NCBI GenBank assembly: GCA_036405815.1
Contig: DASWWX010000041.1
Span: forward strand, 11,117-75,116
Direction of reading: 5' to 3'
Source: Solimonas sp036405815
GTDB taxonomy: Bacteria; Pseudomonadota; Gammaproteobacteria; Nevskiales; Nevskiaceae
Length of the DNA stretch: 64,000 bases
The stretch's first letter is position 1; every line of letters begins with the position of its first letter. Of this stretch, positions 8,183 to 18,021 are shown piece after piece. A program made the position numbers and the translations under genes. Below the pieces are notes generated by a model that made no database searches, was not told where the DNA came from, and saw nothing but the letters and a program-made list of their open reading frames with translations.

Positions 8183-10069
8183 ATGAGCGAAATCCCCGGA
8201 TATTCCCTGTTGGGCCGCGTCGACACGCCGTCCGATCTGCGCAAACTGGCTGCTGACGATCTGCCGCACCTGGCCGTCGAACTGCGCCGCTTCCTGATCG
8301 AGACGCTGGGCCGCATTGGCGGCCACTTCGCCGCCAACCTCGGCACGGTGGAACTGAGCATCGCCCTGCATCGCTGCTTCGAGACACCGCACGACCGCGT
8401 GGTCTGGGACGTCGGCCACCAGGCCTACCCGCACAAGATTCTCACCGGCCGTCGCGCGCGATTGGAAACGATCCGCCGCCTCAATGGTCTGGCACCGTTC
8501 TGTCATCGCGCCGAAAGCGAGTACGACACCTTCGGTGTCGGCCACTCCTCGACGTCGATCTCCGCCGCCGCCGGCATGGCCGCTGCGGTGCGCGTCAAGA
8601 ACGAGCAACGCCGCGTCGTCGCGGTGATCGGCGACGGCGGCATGACCGCCGGCATGGCCTTCGAAGCGCTGAATCACGCCGGCCATCTCAACCTCGACCT
8701 GCTCGTCATCTACAACGATAACGACATGTCGATCTCCGAGAACGTCGGTGCCCTGCGCGACCACTCGGCGCGGCTGCTGAAGAAGCTCGGCCTCAACACG
8801 CCGCAGCGCCTGCAACCGCAGAACGACGAAGAGCACAACGAAGCGCACCTGGAGAATCCAGGCGCGCTGTTCGAAACCTTCGGCTTCAACTACCACGGCC
8901 CGATCGACGGCCACGATCTCGACGCGTTGATCGGCACGCTGGATCGCCTCAAGGACGCGCGCGGCCCGCAACTGCTGCACGTCGTCACCACCAAGGGCAA
9001 GGGCTTCGAGCCGGCGGAAGCCGATCCGATCAAGTACCACGGCGTCACCCAGTTTGATCCCGTCACCGGCGCCTTCCCACCGAAGAAGGCAGGCGGCACG
9101 CCCAGCTACACCCAGGTATTCGGCGACTGGCTGTGCGAAGCCGCGGCGCGCGATCCGCTGGTCGTCGGCATCACCCCGGCGATGCGCGAGGGCTCGGGCC
9201 TCGTCGAATTCTCGCAACGCTTTCCGAAGCGCTACTACGACGTCGGCATCGCCGAGCAACACGCGGTGACGCTCGCCGCGGGCCTGGCCTGCGAAGGCCT
9301 GAAACCGATCTGCGCGATCTATTCGACCTTCCTGCAGCGCGGTTACGACCAGCTGGTGCACGACGTCGCGATCCAGAATCTGCCGGTCGTGTTCGCGATC
9401 GACCGCGGCGGACTGGTCGGCGCCGACGGCGCCACGCACCACGGCGTATTCGATCTGTCCTATCTGCGCTGCGTGCCGAATCTGGTCGTCATGGCACCGT
9501 CTGACGAACATGAATGCCGGCGCATGCTCAGCACCGGCCTCGAGCTCAAGCAACCCAGCGCTGTGCGCTATCCGCGCGGCAACGGTCTGGGCCGCGCGGT
9601 TGACGGCGACCTCAAGCCGATTGCCGTCGGCAAGGGCCGCATCGTGCGCGAGGCACACGGCCGCCGGCGTCCGCGCGTCGCCTTCCTCGCCTTCGGCACG
9701 ATGGTGCAGCCGGCGCTGGAAGCCGCCGAGATTCTCGACGCGGTCGTCGCCGACATGCGCTTCGTCAAGCCGCTGGATACCGAGCTGATCCTGGAACTGG
9801 CCAACGAGAACGACCTGCTGGTCACGATCGAGGACAACGCCCGCCTTGGCGGTGCCGGCTCCGGTGTCAACGAGGTGCTGGTGGCGCAGCACCACACGGT
9901 GCCGGTGCTCAATCTCGGCCTGCCCGACCACTTCATCGAGCACGGCACGCGGGAAGAACTACTGGCGCAGTGTGGGCTCGATACACCGGGCATCCTGCGC
10001 GCCGTGCAGAAACGCCTGCGCGCCAAGGATCTGGACGAACGCGGCGCGGGCCAACGTCAGTCCGGCTGA
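8183..10069 (+). CDS. dxs: 1-deoxy-D-xylulose-5-phosphate synthase
   Basis: 628 residues, the usual size. Thiamine-diphosphate binding is shown by GDGGMTAG (150-157) and the downstream NDND at 178-181; GHSSTS is at 120-125. The central Pyr domain includes the DVGIAEQHAVT segment with the conserved glutamate, and a C-terminal transketolase domain follows. The enzyme joins pyruvate and glyceraldehyde 3-phosphate in the first step of the MEP pathway. It follows ispA by 91 bases, with its own possible promoter in the gap. No clear ribosome-binding site is visible before the ATG. Confidence 0.97.
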   Translation: MSEIPGYSLLGRVDTPSDLRKLAADDLPHLAVELRRFLIETLGRIGGHFAANLGTVELSIALHRCFETPHDRVVWDVGHQAYPHKILTGRRARLETIRRLNGLAPFCHRAESEYDTFGVGHSSTSISAAAGMAAAVRVKNEQRRVVAVIGDGGMTAGMAFEALNHAGHLNLDLLVIYNDNDMSISENVGALRDHSARLLKKLGLNTPQRLQPQNDEEHNEAHLENPGALFETFGFNYHGPIDGHDLDALIGTLDRLKDARGPQLLHVVTTKGKGFEPAEADPIKYHGVTQFDPVTGAFPPKKAGGTPSYTQVFGDWLCEAAARDPLVVGITPAMREGSGLVEFSQRFPKRYYDVGIAEQHAVTLAAGLACEGLKPICAIYSTFLQRGYDQLVHDVAIQNLPVVFAIDRGGLVGADGATHHGVFDLSYLRCVPNLVVMAPSDEHECRRMLSTGLELKQPSAVRYPRGNGLGRAVDGDLKPIAVGKGRIVREAHGRRRPRVAFLAFGTMVQPALEAAEILDAVVADMRFVKPLDTELILELANENDLLVTIEDNARLGGAGSGVNEVLVAQHHTVPVLNLGLPDHFIEHGTREELLAQCGLDTPGILRAVQKRLRAKDLDERGAGQRQSG

Positions 10070-10095
10070 GCCAAGACGGGCAGACCGCTGGCGGT

Positions 10096-10317
10096 TCAAC
10101 GAGACGACTGCGTTTCCAGCCGCTCTAACCGCGCCTGCAGCGCCGCCACCTGCTGCTCCAGAGAGGCGTCCTGCGCTAGCGGGCCACCGCGACGGCGCGC
10201 CGACGATCGTCGCAGGCTGTCGCGCACGACCGGCGCCAGCAGGCGCAGCAGCCCTTCCATGAACACCGCGCCGGTGACGCCGAATACCACGAGTGCCGCG
10301 AAAATCAGATCGTGCAT
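10096..10317 (-). CDS. Small membrane protein with C-terminal coiled coil
   Basis: 73 residues from an ATG preceded by GGAG. One transmembrane segment spans about residues 4-24; a basic linker (SLRRSSARRRGG) follows, and the last ~20 residues (LEQQVAALQARLERLE) form heptads typical of a short coiled coil. I do not recognise the family. Last gene of a three-gene operon after the membrane protein and XRE regulator; the 22-base gap suggests co-transcription. It may help tether or sense at the membrane, but this is a guess from position only. Confidence 0.7.
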   Translation of the reverse strand: MHDLIFAALVVFGVTGAVFMEGLLRLLAPVVRDSLRRSSARRRGGPLAQDASLEQQVAALQARLERLETQSSR

Positions 10318-10339
10318 GGAAAGCTCCAGATGAGCGGGC

Positions 10340-10534
10340 TCAGGCGCCCGGGTAAAACAGATCTTCGATGCGGCGCTGGAACAGCGCGGCAAGCTTGAAG
10401 GCCAGCGGCAGGCTCGGGTCGTACTTGCCGGTCTCGATCGCGTTCACGGTCTGACGCGAGACGCCGAGGCGCTCGGCGAGATCCTGCTGCGTCCAGCCCT
10501 GCTCGGCGCGGCAATCGCGCACGATGTTGTCCAT
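10340..10534 (-). CDS. XRE-family transcriptional regulator (short, HTH only)
   Basis: 64 residues forming a single Cro/CI-type helix-turn-helix: WTQQDLAERLGVSRQTVNAIE is the HTH core, followed by a helical cap ending LFYP. It has no separate sensing domain. Its ATG overlaps the stop of the upstream membrane-protein gene by one base (ATGA), so translation is coupled. Short regulators of this type commonly pair with small multi-helix membrane proteins. The paired palindromes at 10927-10987, directly upstream of the operon, are its likely binding sites; that is inference. Confidence 0.9.
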   Translation of the reverse strand: MDNIVRDCRAEQGWTQQDLAERLGVSRQTVNAIETGKYDPSLPLAFKLAALFQRRIEDLFYPGA

Positions 10535-10914
10535 CAGCGGTACCGTCGCCGGGCCAGCAGCAGGCCGACCACGAACGCCGCGCCGATCACCAGCATCGTC
10601 CAGGCCTGCGAAGGTGCTGCCATCGCGGCGAAGCGCTCCAGCACCAGCACCGCGCTGCTGTAGCCGAGCGTCACGATCAAGGCGGTCAGCGCGGCTTCCA
10701 GGTACATCTGCCGCTGCAGTTCATCGAGCCGCCGCAGCTGCCGCAGCTCCAGGCGCAGCCCGATGGCGGTCACGGCCAGCACCGGCACCATCAGCAGCCA
10801 GCGCCGCGGGTCGTGAGCGCCAAGCTGTCCGGCCAGCAAGTCCAGACTCAGCACCAGACCCAGGAACACCAGGCTCCAGCCACCCATCCAGAACCAATAG
10901 CTGCGATCGAACAT
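10534..10914 (-). CDS. Four-helix inner-membrane protein paired with XRE regulator
   Basis: 126 residues with four predicted membrane helices (about 12-28, 38-54, 72-90 and 103-120) and a basic tail (ARRRYR). A charged loop, RLDELQRQMY, lies just before the third helix; proteins in XRE-linked membrane families often carry a similar Asp-Glu loop. The function is unknown. First gene of the operon; its ATG lies 12 bases from the nearer palindrome at 10927. A role as membrane partner or signal input for the regulator is suggested only by gene order. Confidence 0.85.
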   Translation of the reverse strand: MFDRSYWFWMGGWSLVFLGLVLSLDLLAGQLGAHDPRRWLLMVPVLAVTAIGLRLELRQLRRLDELQRQMYLEAALTALIVTLGYSSAVLVLERFAAMAAPSQAWTMLVIGAAFVVGLLLARRRYR

Positions 10915-10926
10915 GTCGTCTCAAAC

Positions 10927-10987
10927 TGTAAAGCGAACTTGACACCATCGTGCGCGAGTCACAGCGACGTGTCAAGTATTCTTTACA
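10927..10987. promoter_or_regulatory. Paired inverted operator-like sites upstream of the membrane protein-XRE operon
   Basis: Two 19-bp arms, 10927-10945 and 10969-10987, are inverted copies of TGTAAAG-N3-ACTTGACAC, identical at 16 of 19 positions; all three differences fall in the N3. Each arm is also roughly palindromic in itself (TGTAAAG, 4-base gap, CTTGACA). On the minus strand the outer arm contains a perfect TTGACA -35, with CACGAT 17 bases downstream as a possible -10. Binding at both sites would cover the -35 and the region just before the start codon, which fits autorepression. Confidence 0.65.
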
Positions 10988-11002
10988 TCGAGCGAGCGCT
11001 GC

Positions 11003-12400
11003 TCACGCCATCGATGGCTGGAACCAGTTCAGGCGCTGCCGCAGGCGAACCACTTCCCCCACGATCAGCAGGCTCGGGCCCGCGGGCGGCGTGGCAGCCG
11101 CCAATGCGGGCAGGCTACCCAGATCACCCACCAGGACCTGCTGCTCTGGCAGCGTGCCGCTGCCGATCAGCGCTGCAGGCCAGTCAGCCGGCAAGCCATG
11201 CGCCTGCAGCTGAGCACAGGTCTGCGACAGCGTCACCAGCCCCATGTAAAACACCACGGTCTGACCACGGCGGGCGAGCTGGTCCCAATGCAGGTTCAAG
11301 GTACCGTCGGCGCGCGCATGCCCGGTGACAAACAGGCACGACTGCGCGTAATCGCGATGCGTCAACGGAATGCCGGCGTAGGCCGCGCAGCCGCTGGCGG
11401 CGGTGATGCCGGGCACGACCTGGAACGCGATGCCTTCCGTCATCAGCGTCTCGATCTCTTCGCCGCCGCGGCCGAAGATGAAGGGGTCCCCTCCCTTGAG
11501 CCGCAGCACGCGCTTGCCCTCGCGCGCCAGCCGCACCAGTTCGGCATTGATCTCGGCCTGGGGCAGCGCGTGCTGGCTGCGGGCCTTGCCCACGAACAGC
11601 CGCTGCGCATCGCGTCGCACCAGTTCCAGCACCGGCGCTGACACGAGACGGTCGTAGAGCACGACGTCGCACTGCTGCATCAGCCGCAGCGCACGGAACG
11701 TCAGCAGATCCGGATCGCCGGGCCCGGCCCCGACCAGATACACCTCGCCTGGCGCAGCCGTCTGCGCCCGTGCCGCATCCAATGCGGCGAGGGCCGCAGC
11801 GTCGTCGCCGGCCAGCAGTTGCTCAGGTCCGGATCCGTCAAGAAAACGCTCCCAGATCCGGCGCGCACCCGCGGAACCGACCGCCGACTCGGCAACGCGC
11901 GCACGCAGCCGCCCCATGAACGCGGCGATGCGCCCGTAGGCCGCCGGCAGCTGCGCCTCGATCCGTTCGCGCAGACGACGCACCAGTACCGGCGCGCCGC
12001 CGCCCGAGGAAATCGCAATCAGCAGCGGCGCGCGGTCAACGATCGCCGGCGTGATGAAACTGCTGAGCTCGGCGTCGTCGACGACATTGACCGGCACGCC
12101 GACGGTATCGGCAGCCAAGGCGACTTCGGCGTTGAGTGCGGCGTCGTCGGTGGCGGCGACCACCAGCCGGCAGCCCTGCACCTGAGACGATTCGAAGCGG
12201 GCGCCGAGATGTCGCGCCACCCCCTCGTCGACCGCTTGTCGCAGCTCCTCGTTGAGCGACGCGGCCACCACGTCGATCTGCGGTTGCGCGCGTCGCAGCA
12301 GACGCAGCTTGCGCGCCGCCACCTCGCCGCCGCCGACGAGCAGCACGCGCGCGCCGCGCAAGCGGAGGAAAACGGGATAGTGAGACCAGGAGACGTCCAT
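11003..12400 (-). CDS. cysG: Siroheme synthase (multifunctional CysG)
   Basis: 465 residues from the ATG of MDVSWSHYPVF; a GTG 18 bases upstream is possible but less like the family. The N-terminal Rossmann domain (VLLVGGGEVAARK, about 19-31) is the precorrin-2 dehydrogenase and ferrochelatase. The C-terminal half (VYLVGAGPGDPDLLT, GGDPFIFGRGGEE) is the SAM-dependent uroporphyrinogen-III methyltransferase. The fused enzyme makes siroheme, the cofactor of CysI encoded nearby. It lies just downstream of a TSUP exporter gene on the same strand and points the opposite way from cysB and cysI. Confidence 0.95.
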   Translation of the reverse strand: MDVSWSHYPVFLRLRGARVLLVGGGEVAARKLRLLRRAQPQIDVVAASLNEELRQAVDEGVARHLGARFESSQVQGCRLVVAATDDAALNAEVALAADTVGVPVNVVDDAELSSFITPAIVDRAPLLIAISSGGGAPVLVRRLRERIEAQLPAAYGRIAAFMGRLRARVAESAVGSAGARRIWERFLDGSGPEQLLAGDDAAALAALDAARAQTAAPGEVYLVGAGPGDPDLLTFRALRLMQQCDVVLYDRLVSAPVLELVRRDAQRLFVGKARSQHALPQAEINAELVRLAREGKRVLRLKGGDPFIFGRGGEEIETLMTEGIAFQVVPGITAASGCAAYAGIPLTHRDYAQSCLFVTGHARADGTLNLHWDQLARRGQTVVFYMGLVTLSQTCAQLQAHGLPADWPAALIGSGTLPEQQVLVGDLGSLPALAAATPPAGPSLLIVGEVVRLRQRLNWFQPSMA

Positions 12401-12421
12401 CGCCTCGCAGCTTCGCACGAC

Positions 12422-13225
12422 TCAACCCGCAGCGCCGACGGCCTTGGCCACCATCGTCACGCCGATGAAGACGAGGAAGCCGGCCACCAATCGCTTGAGC
12501 GGCTTCGGCGACAGGCGGAAGCCGATGCGTGTCCCGATCCAGATCCCGGGCATCGCGCCGCACAGCAGCAGCACCAGCATCCGGTAGTCGACCGTGCCGA
12601 GGCCGGCATGACCCAGACCGGCGATACCGGTGATCAGCACCGCATGCGCCAGATCGGAGCCGACCAGCTTGATCGGTTCGATGCGCGGATACAGCAACAG
12701 CAGCACCATCATCCCGATCACGCCGGCACCCACCGACGAAATGGTCACGAGGCAACCGATCAGCACGCCGGCAGCCACCGTCAAAGGCCGCTGCAGCCGC
12801 GCCAGTACACCGCCGGGCATGACGATGCCCTTGCGGCGCGCCAGATGCGCCAGCGGCTCCTGCAGCAGCGCGAAGCTCGCGGTGACGATGATCGCCACGG
12901 CCAGTACCAGCTGGATGGTCTGGTCGACACCAGGCCCCGGCTCGATGTTGCGCAGGACGATCAAGGTCAGGCCGGTGGCCGGCAAGCTACCCGCCGACAT
13001 CCAGCCCACGATCTTCCAGTCCACCGAGCCGTTGCGTCCGTGCAGCACGACGCCAAAGGCCTTGCTGATGCTCGCGTACAGCAGGTCCGTGCCCACCGCC
13101 ACGCTGGGCTTGATGCCGTAGAACAGAATGAGGATCGGGGTCATCAGCGAGCCGCCACCGACACCGGTGGCACCCACGGCGATGCCGACGATCAAGCCGG
13201 CGAGCACGAATCCAAATGCTTCCAT
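12422..13225 (-). CDS. TSUP (TauE/SafE) family sulfite/sulfur-compound transporter
   Basis: 267 residues starting at MEAFGFVLAG; a GTG 30 bases upstream would add ten residues and cannot be excluded. Seven to eight hydrophobic helices in two halves, with the family motif GATGVGGGSLMTP near the first helix and GVGAGVIGMM opening the second half. TSUP proteins move sulfite, taurine derivatives or other organosulfur anions across the inner membrane. The gene ends about 20 bases before cysG and is divergent from cysB, so a role in sulfur supply or sulfite release is likely from context; the substrate is not shown by sequence. Confidence 0.85.
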   Translation of the reverse strand: MEAFGFVLAGLIVGIAVGATGVGGGSLMTPILILFYGIKPSVAVGTDLLYASISKAFGVVLHGRNGSVDWKIVGWMSAGSLPATGLTLIVLRNIEPGPGVDQTIQLVLAVAIIVTASFALLQEPLAHLARRKGIVMPGGVLARLQRPLTVAAGVLIGCLVTISSVGAGVIGMMVLLLLYPRIEPIKLVGSDLAHAVLITGIAGLGHAGLGTVDYRMLVLLLCGAMPGIWIGTRIGFRLSPKPLKRLVAGFLVFIGVTMVAKAVGAAG

Positions 13226-13294
13226 AGGGATCAGCGGGAATTTGAGGCGGCGCACCTTAGCAGGTTTGGCTATGAGCTCATGCGCCCTCAGTCG

Positions 13295-13329
13295 TTGTCG
13301 ATCGAAATAAATAAAGCTACTTTTATAGC
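13295..13329. promoter_or_regulatory. Candidate CysB operator/promoter region
   Basis: An unusually AT-rich patch in the TSUP-cysB divergent gap holds the inverted repeat ATAAA-N6-TTTAT (13311-13326) and, for cysB, TTGTCG with TACTTT 17 bases later. On the minus strand TATAAA could serve the TSUP gene. LysR regulators commonly bind such sites between themselves and a divergent target. TTATAGC occurs here and again just upstream of cysI (14343), perhaps by chance. Confidence 0.35.
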
Positions 13330-13352
13330 CTCACAGCATAACGAGCCTCGCC

Positions 13353-14339
13353 ATGAAGCTGCGGCAGTTGCACTACATCCAGGAGGTCGCGCAGCGCGGC
13401 CTCAACGTGACGGCCGCGGCCGAAGCCCTGTTCACGTCGCAGCCCGGCGTCAGCAAGCAGATCCGCCTGCTGGAGGACGAACTCGGCGTCGATGTCTTCG
13501 TGCGCAACGGCAAGCACCTCTCGGAAATTACGCCGGCGGGCCAGCGGATTCTCGAGTGCACGTCGCGGCTATTGGCGGAGGTCGAGAACATCCGTCGTGT
13601 CGCCGACGAATTCCACGACTCGGATCGCGGTGATCTTTCGATCGCCACCACGCACACGCAGGCACGCTACGCGCTGCCGCCGGTGATCCAGCCGTTTCGC
13701 AAGCATTACCCGAAAGTCTCGCTGCATCTGCACCAGGGCTCGCCCCCACAGATCGCCAAGATGGCGGCCGAGGGTCAGTCCGATTTCGCGATCGCAACCG
13801 AGGCCATGCATCACTTCGACAGCCTGGTCATGCTGCCCTGCTATCACTGGAACCGCTGCGTGCTGGTCAAACCCGATCACCCGCTCGCCAAGGTCAAGAA
13901 ATTGAGCCTGCAGCAGATCGCCGAGCACCCGATCGTGACCTACACCTTCGGCTTCACCGGCCGTTCCAAGCTCGATCAGGCCTTCGCCGCCCGCGGCCTC
14001 AAGCCGGACGTGGTGCTGACCGCCGTCGATGCCGACGTCATCAAGGCCTACGTGCGCCTGGGCCTGGGGGTGGGCATCACGGCGACGATGGCTTACGACG
14101 AACGCGCCGACAAGGACCTCGTCTGTCTGCCGGCCGATCACCTGTTCGAGGCCAGCACCACGCACATCGGTTTTCGCCGCAGCATGTTCCTGCGCGGCTA
14201 CATGTATGACTTCCTGCAACTGTTCGCGCCGCACCTCAAGCGCGAGCGCGTCGACGAGATCGCGGCAATCGCCGATACCGAGGAGCGTCGCAAACGTACT
14301 GAAGCGATGTTCCCCTCGCTGACCGGTCCGGTGCGCTGA
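13353..14339 (+). CDS. cysB: LysR-type regulator of cysteine biosynthesis, CysB
   Basis: 328 residues. The N-terminal winged helix includes TAAAEALFTSQPGVSKQIRL; the effector domain carries TTHTQARY at 99-106, the hallmark by which CysB is told from other LysR proteins and part of its ligand/sulfate site. CysB activates sulfur assimilation genes in response to N-acetylserine or O-acetylserine. It is followed by cysI, with the cysG and TSUP genes divergent, forming a regulator-centred sulfur cluster. A candidate autoregulatory site lies just upstream. Confidence 0.95.
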   Translation: MKLRQLHYIQEVAQRGLNVTAAAEALFTSQPGVSKQIRLLEDELGVDVFVRNGKHLSEITPAGQRILECTSRLLAEVENIRRVADEFHDSDRGDLSIATTHTQARYALPPVIQPFRKHYPKVSLHLHQGSPPQIAKMAAEGQSDFAIATEAMHHFDSLVMLPCYHWNRCVLVKPDHPLAKVKKLSLQQIAEHPIVTYTFGFTGRSKLDQAFAARGLKPDVVLTAVDADVIKAYVRLGLGVGITATMAYDERADKDLVCLPADHLFEASTTHIGFRRSMFLRGYMYDFLQLFAPHLKRERVDEIAAIADTEERRKRTEAMFPSLTGPVR

Positions 14340-14442
14340 GGCTTATAGCGCGCAGTTCTGAGCTTGGATCATGGCGTAACGGCGCTTTATGCGCCCCGCC
14401 CCGCCTGCTACTCTTCGCGCCCCGTCCGCAGCCCTGACCCGC

Positions 14443-16110
14443 ATGTACCGCTACGACGCCTACGACCAGCGACTCGTCGACGAGCGCGTCGCCCAGTTCC
14501 GAGACCAGACCCGGCGCTTCCTCGCCGGCCAGCTGCCAGACGAAGAATTCCGCGCCCTGCGCCTGCGCAACGGCCTGTACATCCAGCGTTTCGCGCCGAT
14601 GCTGCGCATTTCCGTGCCCTACGGCCTGCTGTCGGCCCAGCAGGTCCGGATGCTGGCGCACATCGCGCGCACTTACGACAAGGATTACGGTCACTTCACG
14701 ACGCGCCAGAACATCCAGTTCAACTGGCCGAAGCTGGAGGACGTGCCGGACATCCTCGCCGACCTGGCCAGCGTGCAGATGCACGCCATCCAGACCTCCG
14801 GCAACTGCATCCGCAACATCACCAGCGATCACCTCGCGGGCGTCGCCAAGGACGAGCTGATCGATCCGCGCCCTTACTGCGAGCTGACGCGGCAGTGGGC
14901 GACGTTCCACCCGGAATTCAACTGGCTGCCGCGCAAGTTCAAGATCGCCTTCTCGGCGACGACCGGCGACCGCGCCGCGACGCTGGTGCACGACATCGGC
15001 GCGCACATCGTGCGCAACGAAGCCGGCGACCTCGGCTACTCGGTATTCGTCGGCGGCGGCCTCGGCCGCACGCCGATCATCGGCGTCAAGATTCGCGAGT
15101 TCCTGCCGGAGCTCGACCTGCTGTCGTACTTCGAAGCGATCCTGCGCGTGTACAACCGCCTCGGCCGCCGTGACAACATCTACAAGGCCCGCATCAAGAT
15201 CCTGGTCAAGGAAACCGGCGCGCAGAAGTTCGCCGAACTGGTCGAGGCCGAATGGGCGAAGATCAAGGACGGCCCGCTGAAGCTGCAGCCGCAGGACATC
15301 GAGCGCATGCGCGCGCACTTCGACGAGCATCCCTATGCCGCCGATGCTGCTGCCGACACCGGCTACGCGCGCGCACTGGCCGAGGACAGCGCCTTTGCCG
15401 CCTTCGCCAAGCGCAACGTCGCCGAGCACCGTGTGCCGGGCTACAAGATCGTGTTCGTGTCGCTGAAGGCGCCGGGCATCGCGCCGGGCGACATCACCGC
15501 CGCGCAGATGGATCTGGTCGCCGATCTTGCCGAGCGCTACAGCTTCGGTGAAATCCGCGCCACGCACGACCAGAACCTGGTGCTGGCCGAGGTCGCGCAG
15601 AAGGACGTGCACACGGTCTGGCAGGCGCTGCGCGCGCAGGGCTTGGCGACGCCGAACATCGGCCTGCTGACCGACATGATCTGCTGCCCGGGCCTGGACT
15701 TCTGTTCGCTGGCCAATGCCGGCTCGATCGGCGTGGCCGAGGAAATCGGCGACCGCTTCGAACGCCTCGACGATCTCTACGACATCGGCGAGATCAAGCT
15801 GAAGATGTCCGGTTGCATGAACGGCTGCGGCCACCACAGCGTCGGCCACATCGGCATTCTCGGCGTCGACAAGAAGGGTGAGGAGTGGTACCAGGTCACG
15901 CTCGGCGGCAGCGCCGAGAACGACGCCAGCCTGGGCGATCGCACCGGCCCCTCGTTCGCCCGCGACCAGATCGCCAACGCCGTGGAAACCATCGTCAAGG
16001 TCTACCTGGATCAGCGCGAGGGCGAGGACGAAACCCTGCTCGAATGCTATCGCCGCGTCGGCATGGAACCGTTCAAGACACGCCTCTACGCCAAGGAGGC
16101 AGTGGCATGA
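14443..16110 (+). CDS. cysI: Sulfite reductase hemoprotein (nitrite/sulfite reductase family)
   Basis: 555 residues from the ATG of MYRYDAYDQRLVDER; an upstream in-frame start would add residues unlike the family. Two ferredoxin-like repeats and two catalytic domains are arranged as in siroheme reductases. The 4Fe-4S/siroheme cysteines are C414-X5-C420 and C458-X3-C462. The N-terminal sequence and length resemble the Pseudomonas-type CysI, which works without a CysJ flavoprotein next door. It reduces sulfite to sulfide by six electrons. The 3' end overlaps DUF934 by four bases (ATGA), so the two are coupled. Confidence 0.93.
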   Translation: MYRYDAYDQRLVDERVAQFRDQTRRFLAGQLPDEEFRALRLRNGLYIQRFAPMLRISVPYGLLSAQQVRMLAHIARTYDKDYGHFTTRQNIQFNWPKLEDVPDILADLASVQMHAIQTSGNCIRNITSDHLAGVAKDELIDPRPYCELTRQWATFHPEFNWLPRKFKIAFSATTGDRAATLVHDIGAHIVRNEAGDLGYSVFVGGGLGRTPIIGVKIREFLPELDLLSYFEAILRVYNRLGRRDNIYKARIKILVKETGAQKFAELVEAEWAKIKDGPLKLQPQDIERMRAHFDEHPYAADAAADTGYARALAEDSAFAAFAKRNVAEHRVPGYKIVFVSLKAPGIAPGDITAAQMDLVADLAERYSFGEIRATHDQNLVLAEVAQKDVHTVWQALRAQGLATPNIGLLTDMICCPGLDFCSLANAGSIGVAEEIGDRFERLDDLYDIGEIKLKMSGCMNGCGHHSVGHIGILGVDKKGEEWYQVTLGGSAENDASLGDRTGPSFARDQIANAVETIVKVYLDQREGEDETLLECYRRVGMEPFKTRLYAKEAVA

Positions 16111-16610
16111 GCGCACTGATCCGCGATCGCGTCGTCGTCGCCGACGATGCCGTCACGCTCGCCGACGATGCGCCGCTGCCGGCCACCGGCACGATCATTG
16201 TGTCCTGGACGCGCTGGCAGGCCGAGCAGGCGGCGCTGCGTGCCAGCGACCTGCGTGTTGGCGTGCAGATACCGAACACGCTGGATGTCGAGGCGGTCGG
16301 CGCTGAACTGCAGGATCGCCCGCTGATCGTGCTGAGCTTCCCCGCCTTCGGCGACGGCCGTGCCTACAGCCAGGCGCGCCTGCTGCGCGAGCGCCACAAC
16401 TATCGCGGCGAGATCCGCGCCAGCGGCGCCGCCGTGGTGCGCGATCAGTTGGCGGGCATGTGGCGCAGCGGCATCAATGCCTTTGCGCTGCGCGCCGATC
16501 AGGATGCTCAGCTCTGTCTGGGCGCGTTCGAAGACTTCAGTACGGCCTATCAGCCGGCACTGGACGACACGCTGCCGGTATTCCTGCGCCGGCGCCGCGA
16601 GACGGCCTGA
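16107..16610 (+). CDS. DUF934 family protein, CysI partner
   Basis: 167 residues, translated from an ATG inside the cysI stop and preceded by AAGGAGG. Features include LSFPAFGDGRAYSQARLLRER and a C-terminal stretch FALRADQDAQLCLGAFEDFS typical of DUF934. The family is found next to sulfite reductase genes and is thought to assist sulfur assimilation, but its activity is unknown. In many relatives cysH follows; here it does not, and the next gene is serS on the opposite strand. No membrane segments or cofactor motifs are visible. Confidence 0.88.
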   Translation: MSALIRDRVVVADDAVTLADDAPLPATGTIIVSWTRWQAEQAALRASDLRVGVQIPNTLDVEAVGAELQDRPLIVLSFPAFGDGRAYSQARLLRERHNYRGEIRASGAAVVRDQLAGMWRSGINAFALRADQDAQLCLGAFEDFSTAYQPALDDTLPVFLRRRRETA

Positions 16611-16718
16611 GCCTCTCCTCAGCCGTAACGCGTGCTGGCGTCCACACGACCAGCTTCGCCGTCCCGCAGATTGAGGTCGCCCGCTTCAGTCACTCGATAC
16701 CAACGACTGTCGAGGCGG

Positions 16719-17990
<1,272 letters not shown>

Positions 17991-18021
17991 GGGAAACGCC
18001 GAGTGAGAAGGAAAAGGGCCG

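Noticed and set aside
8171..8183. CATAAT giving a leaderless dxs mRNA
   Set aside because: No -35 at the right distance; the box at 8116 has a better partner.
14340..14442. Promoter with TTGGAT and TTTATG before cysI
   Set aside because: Poor match and 16-base spacing; cysI may be read through from cysB.
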